From: Terfezia claveryi
Taxonomy: Eukaryota > Ascomycota > Pezizomycetes > Pezizales > Pezizaceae
Reading direction: 5' to 3'
Length of the DNA stretch: 64,000 nt
Assembly (NCBI GenBank): GCA_015179025.1
Contig: WHUX01000056.1
Coordinates: forward strand, 246,301 to 310,300
Made by a program: the position numbers and the translations under genes. Positions 59,301 to 64,000 of the stretch are shown piece by piece; position 1 is the stretch's first letter, and the number at the start of each line of letters is the position of its first letter. The notes under the pieces are model-generated. The model had not been told where the DNA came from and searched no databases. It saw only the letters and a list, made by a program, of their open reading frames with translations.

Positions 59301-59965
59301 CATTGTTGGCCACTTACAAATTCTCTACTAATAATCAGTTCTTTGAGACCCTGAAGACCTCTCTATTCCTAGTCAATTACAGATGGCACCCTCAGTTTGT
59401 GAACTCCTTAGCACCTTTATACAAGGTCAGGGAGAATGCACTAGCCAAGTAGTTCATCAGGCAAATTTCTGAACTCCATTCTACTCTGAAGGCTGAGTTG
59501 AGTTATACTCAGGTTAGGCAAGTAGAATATACCTATGAGTCTAGGTTACTGGCCCCCAAATACCAACCAGGAGACAAGATATGGCTTTCTAGCAGACACT
59601 TCTAGACAGAACAATCCTCTCATAAGTTGGATTACAAGTTCCTAGGCCCCTATAAGGTATTAGCGGCTGTAGGTACTTATACTTATTGGCTGAGGTTTCC
59701 TAAGGATATCAAGCTCCATCTAGTCATTCATATCTAAGAAATCGAGCCAGCTGCTGCCAATCTCCTTCCCGAGCAAAAGCACCCCCCACCTCCTCCAGTG
59801 ATGATTGCAGGTAAAGAGAAGTAGGAGATTGAGAAGGTACTAGACTCAAAAAAACACTATGGATAAGTTCAATATAAGGTTAAGTGGTTAAGGGACAAGA
59901 AGGCTACCTGGCAACTCATAGAGAACTTAGAGAATGCATAAGACCTTGTTAGCCTGTTCTACTAA
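56301..59965 (+). pseudogene. family A copy 2 pol: protease, RT, RNase H, integrase, chromodomain
   Basis: Protease near 56460 (ALIDCSALGIAFID, G of the active site changed to L context). RT at 57130-57600, with [20 protein letters not shown] and AYLNNILIYLDS, where YLDD has become YLNN. RNase H in an open stretch at 57962-58285 ([17 protein letters not shown]). Integrase at about 58740-59450, with HPRV..CHTCKQLKP zinc finger, LTMDFVSELPE, VSDLGPQFVSNF and DSQSE. GPY/F motif (FLGPYKVL) at about 59640. Chromodomain (IEKVLDSKKHYG..VQYKVKW) at about 59830-59960, ending LVSLFY. Typical chromovirus order; many TAG codons from TGG or CAG. Confidence 0.88.
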
Positions 59966-60141
59966 TAATACTCAAGAAAGCCCTGCCCAGTTGACTAATA
60001 TCATGACTCTATGTCTTTGTTGTGGTTTGGAGTTGGGGTTCTTGTTTTTACCCTTGTTATTGTTTTTACCCTTATTATTGTTTTCTGTATTGATTTTGCT
60101 AGTTGTTGTACTTAGGCCTTCTAGTCGCTAGAGCTTTAGCC

Positions 60142-60156
60142 TAAAGAGGGGGATAA
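60142..60156 (+). promoter_or_regulatory. polypurine tract of copy 2
   Basis: AAAGAGGGGGATAA directly before the 3' LTR, the expected primer site for plus-strand DNA synthesis; copy 0 has AAAGGAGGGATAG at the same place. Confidence 0.7.
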
Positions 60157-60680
60157 TATAACAACTGTGTGCTTAGTTGTCCTCGCCACTACCTGCAATG
60201 CAAGTGATAGGTTATTATTATTGTTACCTTACTTGGCTTCTGAGATAGGGATCTTGGAAAGCTTATTTCCCCATTGCCTTAACAGAGTTATACATATATA
60301 GAGCTTGCCCCTCATACTATTATTAGATTCCTATCCAATATCTTGTATACCCAACACAGGACCTTACTTCTCCTGCATTAGTGTACCTTCTCTATACACC
60401 CCCCTTTTCCCATAAACAACTCTACAGCAACAGCTGCCTTCTTCTGAGATATGCGGCAACTACTTCTGTGTATCTCGTACCTCTTGCTCTTGTCTCCTAT
60501 CCCAGCCTTTCCTTGGTTACAAATATTGCATTCCTACATAAGTATTACCCTAGTCCTACCTTTGCCTTACCTCTATCCTTTCCCTAAATCACATACATAG
60601 TGCTTCTACATATGTGATTTCCCCTTGCTACTGCATCAGTATACCTCTTAGTCGCCTTGTCTCCCAGAACCTATGTTATA
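60157..60680 (+). repeat. 3' LTR of copy 2 (524 bp)
   Basis: Starts TATAACAACTG and ends GTTATA. Differences from the 5' LTR are mostly C/T and G/A and the missing internal duplication. Confidence 0.9.
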
Positions 60681-60822
60681 GGTGGCTTGACTAAACAGTT
60701 ATTTATTTATTATAAGGTATTAATAAAATCCTATCAGTATAAGAATATATATTTAAACAATAACTTGTAATAAGGTAAAGCTTTAATTTTTAAGAGTAGG
60801 ACTCTCTTTTTTGAGGAAGCCA
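60681..60822 (+). other. interior remainder of element X
   Basis: AT-rich non-coding sequence between copy 2 and the 3' LTR of X; its last part CTTTTTTGAGGAAGCCA looks like a polypurine tract. Confidence 0.5.
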
Positions 60823-60995
60823 TATAAGGAAGTTATATTCCGTTTTCTAATGAAATATAACTCCTATTATATACTAACTTTTAACCTAGTGGAATAAGCT
60901 ATTATCAAGCTGCTAGTATTAGTCAGCAGATGATAATAATAGGTATAGTAACTCATATATTTTATTATATTAATAAGTATGACTTATTTAGTAAG
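60823..60995 (+). repeat. element X 3' LTR, first 173 bp, cut by copy 3
   Basis: Nearly collinear with 53430-53600. It breaks after ATTTAGTAAG; the uninterrupted LTR reads ATTTAGTAAGTCATAAAC, so the remainder should resume after copy 3 with a second GTAAG. Confidence 0.82.
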
Positions 60996-61541
60996 TGTCA
61001 CAACCGTCCTTTCCTAGCCGGGTTTGAGAGTCAGACGGGATTCCGTCCGACTCTCGTTATTGTTGATTGATATCGTTGTTATCTCTGTTCCTGAGATAAG
61101 GGGTCTCGGGAACCTTATTCCTTCCGGTGGCCTTAGCTAGGAAGGAAGCCTGTATATATAGCTTGCTCTCTCCGCCTTCTCGTTGGATCCCCATCCAATG
61201 TCTTGTATATCCAATACAGGGCCTTGCTTCTCTCCACGTTGGTGCATCTCCCTTGTGCACCTCCTTGCCTTGCCTCGCCTTGTCTCTGCAGCCCAGTTGC
61301 CTCCCTTGACACACGCGGCAACTGCTTCCACATGTCTCGTGTCCCTTGCCCTCTGCCTCTCTTGCCTCTTGCCCTTGCCCCCGTCCCAGCCTTCCCCTAG
61401 TCACACACGTAGCGTTCCTACGTGTGTCTTACCCTAGCCTTTCCCCCGATCACACACGTAGCGCTCCTACGTGTGCGATTGCCCCTTGCCACTTCCCCGG
61501 CGTACCCCTTGGTCGCCTTGTCCCCCAGAGCCCTCATTACA
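60996..61541 (+). repeat. 5' LTR of copy 3 (546 bp)
   Basis: Starts TGTCACAACC and ends ATTACA. A hairpin GAGAGTCAGACGG-gatt-CCGTCCGACTCTC lies at 61026-61055. TATA-like TATATATAG lies at 61152-61160. Direct repeats CACACACGTAGCG..TCCTACGTGTG occur at 61401-61425 and 61451-61475. Confidence 0.92.
61152..61160 (+). promoter_or_regulatory. probable LTR TATA box
   Basis: TATATATAG at the same relative place as in the LTRs at 3632, 54627 and 60290; the likely core promoter driving the element transcript. Confidence 0.5.
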
Positions 61542-61577
61542 CTACGTTGGATCTTTTGGACTAACTGGTACGCAGTC

Positions 61578-62774
61578 ATGTCAGGAGCAGCTCTCCCACC
61601 ACCCGCCGTCAGGTTCCAGACCTGGAGAAGCTCCCCTATACCCTCAGGCCAGAACGAATTGAATGCCTATCGTCGAGAAATCATCGACATCTTCAAGGCC
61701 ATGGATGCCATCGGGGCCGAACTCGGCAACAGCCTGGCCGTGGCTGAACAAAAATTGAGATCCGCCGATGAAGAGATCACGGTCCTCCAGACCGATCTCG
61801 ACCATCTGAACCTTGCCCTGGCCAACGAACGGACTACGGTCCAAAACCTCAGCCGCGCCCTAGGGAACCTTGCAATACCAACAGCAGCCAGTAGCAATAA
61901 GACCGAAAGCATTCCAACACCCCCCAAGTTCAATGGGGACCGGGTTCGCCTACGAGCCTGGAAAAATGCTGTCAATCTCAAGCTGAACGGGGATTCTGCC
62001 AGATTCCCGTCAGAACAACATCGACTGGCATACGTTTTCGCCTTGCTGGAGGGGAAAGCTTGCGACCAGATCCAGCCGTATGTCCTCGAAACCGGGATCA
62101 AACTTGACGATATCTCGGCCCTTTTTACAATCCTGGATAGGGCGTTCGGGGACCCCGATGCCGTTGGCACTGCCAGTAGGGCCCTCCGAGCCCTCAAGCA
62201 GAAAAACACCGATCTGTCCACTTATGTGGCAGAATTCTCGAGACTGGCAGCGGAGGTCCGATGGAATGACCAGTCCAAACTGGAGCAATTCCAGGAAGGG
62301 CTAAATGACGAAATCCAGCAGGCCATGGTCAGCCTCCCGGAAGCCAAAACCCTCGACGAATTTATTGACCAGGCTTCCCGGGTAGAACAGCGGATGTCCC
62401 GGCTCCGCGACCTCCCCACGTACAGGCCAGCACCCCATCTCCCACAACCCCAGCATCAGCCACAGCAACACCAACCACAGCAACCGACTCCTAAGCCTGC
62501 CCAAGTCCCGGCCTCGGCCAACAAACCCGCGCACCCCTCTCTCGTGGCAGGTGGTGCCGCACCTATGGACCTATCAGCAGGTAGGCCACGGTTAACCCAG
62601 GAGGAGAGAGATCGCCGCCGAATGAACGGGCTGTGTATAGCATGCGGAAAGGGGGACCATTTTATTGCGGCATGTCCTCTCCGTAAGAACCGCTCCCTGC
62701 CCGCCCACGCCATATCCGAATCACGGATCAAAGAAGTTGGTGAAGAGTCGGGAAAAGGGGAGTCCCTTGCCTAG
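61578..62774 (+). CDS. Gag polyprotein of family A copy 3 (398 aa, intact)
   Basis: Structural protein of the retrotransposon particle. ATG at 61578, 37 bp after the LTR end; an upstream extension into the LTR has no ATG and is not used. N-terminal coiled coil (about residues 30-100, heptads in AVAEQKLRSADEEITVLQTDL). Capsid-like retrotransposon gag domain (about residues 115-275, PPKFNGDRVRLRAWKNAVNL to FIDQASRVEQRM). Gln/Pro-rich linker, then one CCHC zinc knuckle CIACGKGDHFIAAC (C-x2-C-x4-H-x4-C, residues 354-367) for RNA binding. It ends GKGESLA at a TAG that is conserved in copies 1 and 2 and lies inside a hairpin. Pol overlaps it in the -1 frame. Confidence 0.95.
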   Translation: MSGAALPPPAVRFQTWRSSPIPSGQNELNAYRREIIDIFKAMDAIGAELGNSLAVAEQKLRSADEEITVLQTDLDHLNLALANERTTVQNLSRALGNLAIPTAASSNKTESIPTPPKFNGDRVRLRAWKNAVNLKLNGDSARFPSEQHRLAYVFALLEGKACDQIQPYVLETGIKLDDISALFTILDRAFGDPDAVGTASRALRALKQKNTDLSTYVAEFSRLAAEVRWNDQSKLEQFQEGLNDEIQQAMVSLPEAKTLDEFIDQASRVEQRMSRLRDLPTYRPAPHLPQPQHQPQQHQPQQPTPKPAQVPASANKPAHPSLVAGGAAPMDLSAGRPRLTQEERDRRRMNGLCIACGKGDHFIAACPLRKNRSLPAHAISESRIKEVGEESGKGESLA

Positions 62775-64000
62775 TTACTGACACTAGCAAGGGACCTGCC
62801 CAGGGTCATTTATCTTTGTCTGCGTTTTCTTTGCCCACACCTATGTCCGTTGATGAATCTCGCTTGTTTGGCGAGCATTTTGTAGTACCAATAACTGTTA
62901 AATTCAATGGTAAAACAGTGGTAACATCAGCTCTCATAGATTGTGGTGCTTCGGGGATAGCCTTCATTGATCAGACCTTCGTCAGTAAAAACTCTATACC
63001 AACAGCCAAACTCCAGACCCCCCGCCTTCTCGATATTATTGATGGCTGCCCTATCTCTTCTGGGGCTATCACCGATCTTGCCTGCCTGCCCAGTGCCATT
63101 GGGGACCATTCGGAGAGCCTACTGATGTTTGTGACCAAGCTTAAATACCCCATTGTTCTGGGAATTCCTTGGCTCCGAATGCATGACGTCTCCGTTAACT
63201 TTGGCTCTTACACCTTGACTTTCAACAGTGGGTATTGCAAGAGGCACTGCGGTGCCCTACGAACTGCCGTTAAGGGGTTATGTGCACTACCCCCCCCGGT
63301 AGAGGACCCTGCCCAGGGAGTACACCAAACCACCGCACACATCAATATTAACAACCCTATTCCCCTAGCTTCCCCGATATCCCCCGCCCCCACGAAACCC
63401 CTGAATATTAACTTTATCGGAGCAGGGGCCTTCGCTTATCTCACCAGGAGGCATAAGCTTAAGGCGCATACTCTCTCAATTTATGAGATCAATCTGGAGA
63501 TTAACAAGACAAGGTCTAAGGATGAGTGGAAATCCCTGGTCCCAGACGAATACCACGATTTCATTGACCTATTTTCGGAAAAAGCCGCGGAAAAGCTTGC
63601 CCCCCATCGACCATATGACCACACAATTCCGCTGGTAGAGGGCAAGACCCCCCCTTATGGACCCCTCTATGGAATGTCCCGTTGGAGCTGGAAGCTTTGA
63701 AGAAGTACTTGGAGGAAAACCTCAACAAGAGCTTCATTCGCCATAGCTCTTCTCCAGCGGGCGCCTCGGTGCTATTCGTCAAGAAATCGGATGGCTCTCT
63801 TAGGCTATGTGTGGACTATCGGGGGCTGAACGAGATAACGGTCAAGAACAGGTATCCCCTACCTCTAATCCAGGAGACATTAGCCAGGCTTTCCAAGGCC
63901 AAATGGTTCACCAAACTGGATTTGAGAGGGGCATACAACCTGGTAAGGATTGCCGAGGGGGAGGAGTGGAAAACGGCCTTCCGAACTCGTTATGGCCACT
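62744..64000 (+). pseudogene. Pol of family A copy 3: protease and RT, with a 1-nt deletion
   Basis: Open in the -1 frame from 62744; first ATG at 62843 (MSVDESRLFGEHF). Aspartic protease: ALIDCGASGIAFID at about 62932-62973, then ILG-type IVLGIPWLRMHD. A linker leads to [18 protein letters not shown] and GPLYGMS, the N-terminus of RT. The frame then ends at TGA 63698-63700. Copies 1 and 2 stay in frame here; copy 3 has lost one base near 63680-63682 (CGT TGG instead of CGN TTG). Downstream in the shifted frame RT continues: [38 protein letters not shown] and [15 protein letters not shown], to the window edge. Without correction this copy makes no RT. Confidence 0.85.
62762..62795 (+). promoter_or_regulatory. 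hairpin on the gag stop codon, copy 3
   Basis: GTCCCTTGCCTAG (62762-62774) and CTAGCAAGGGAC (62784-62795) form a 12-pair stem with one bulged C and a 9-base loop, enclosing the TAG. The pol frame (-1 relative to gag) is open from 62744 through this structure. Possible role in recoding or in reinitiation at ATG 62843; inference. Confidence 0.65.

Larger units (their letters stand above)
54399..60680 (+). mobile_element. Ty3/gypsy chromovirus, family A copy 2 (6.28 kb, full length)
   Basis: Complete element with both LTRs, flanked by GGTAG (54394-54398) and GGTGG (60681-60685), a 5-bp target duplication with a TG-to-TA change on the left. It is inserted in the interior of element X. Order: LTR, gag, pol (PR, RT, RNase H, IN, chromodomain), polypurine tract, LTR. 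RIP-type stops throughout; intermediate decay between copies 1 and 3. Confidence 0.92.
60996..64000 (+). mobile_element. Ty3/gypsy chromovirus, family A copy 3, nearly RIP-free, cut by the window edge
   Basis: 5' LTR, intact gag and the start of pol, up to the RT palm. Left flank GTAAG (60991-60995). GC-rich and with full-length gag, so it is the youngest copy; it gives the reference for copies 0, 1 and 2. Confidence 0.93.

Noticed and set aside
61422..61577. N-terminal extension of gag into the LTR
   Set aside because: It lacks an ATG and lies largely within the LTR; the ATG at 61578 aligns with the starts in copies 1 and 2.
61667..62221. 184-codon minus-strand frame opposite gag
   Set aside because: Shadow of the real gag gene; no domain, and it has no counterpart in copies 1 and 2.

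Overview
The window reads as a gene-poor heterochromatic block from a filamentous ascomycete (Pezizomycotina). Almost everything is transposable element. Long stretches (about 4.0-16.2 kb, 22.4-32.9 kb and parts of 48.9-54.4 kb) are very AT-rich and nearly lack CpA and TpG: the 180 bases 14881-15060 hold one TpG and no CpA. This is the signature of repeat-induced point mutation (RIP), and in the decayed retroelements TGG and CAG codons have turned into TAG in frame. The genus cannot be named from this sequence.

Layout. 0-2.5 kb: minus-strand gag of a decayed LTR retroelement with a probable LTR and a hairpin array. 2.6-4.0 kb: 3' end and LTR of a chromovirus (family A). 4.0-10.9 kb: minus-strand RIP-degraded Ty3/gypsy element (family B), split by an inverted-repeat element at 8.26-10.1 kb. 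10.9-16.2 kb: RIP desert with a fold-back MITE and a pogo/Fot1-like transposase relic. 16.2-22.4 kb: a normal-composition island with the one intact host-type gene found, an 8-exon Zn2Cys6 regulator of 527 aa on the minus strand. 22.4-32.9 kb: RIP desert with two MITE families, a half copy of the 8.3-kb repeat, a chromodomain relic and a Ty1/copia gag relic.

From 30 kb to the right edge the sequence is one nested stack. A copia relic was hit by family-A copy 1 (5' LTR starting at 32875). That LTR was then split twice, by a 1.9-kb element (32970-34854) and by a 13.5-kb element (35029-48564) with the same terminal motif and similar 4-bp target duplications. Copy 1 was later broken at 53430 by another LTR element (X). 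X received family-A copy 2 (54399-60680, with a 5-bp target duplication) in its interior and family-A copy 3 (60996 to beyond the edge, almost free of RIP) in its 3' LTR. Copies 1, 2 and 3 form a clear old-to-young RIP series.

The most unusual object is the 13.5-kb element. Its inverted terminal arms are about 2.5 kb and are built of roughly 110-bp tandem repeats and perfect CCATACCGGTATGG palindromes. Its core is full of minisatellites. It carries a multi-exon, retroviral-integrase-type transposase with a C-terminal CXC-like cysteine cluster. By family knowledge this points to the GINGER group of cut-and-paste DNA transposons, here in a giant form with a small non-autonomous partner next to it. 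A second point of interest is a hairpin on the gag stop codon of family A, with a paired (covarying) substitution between copies.
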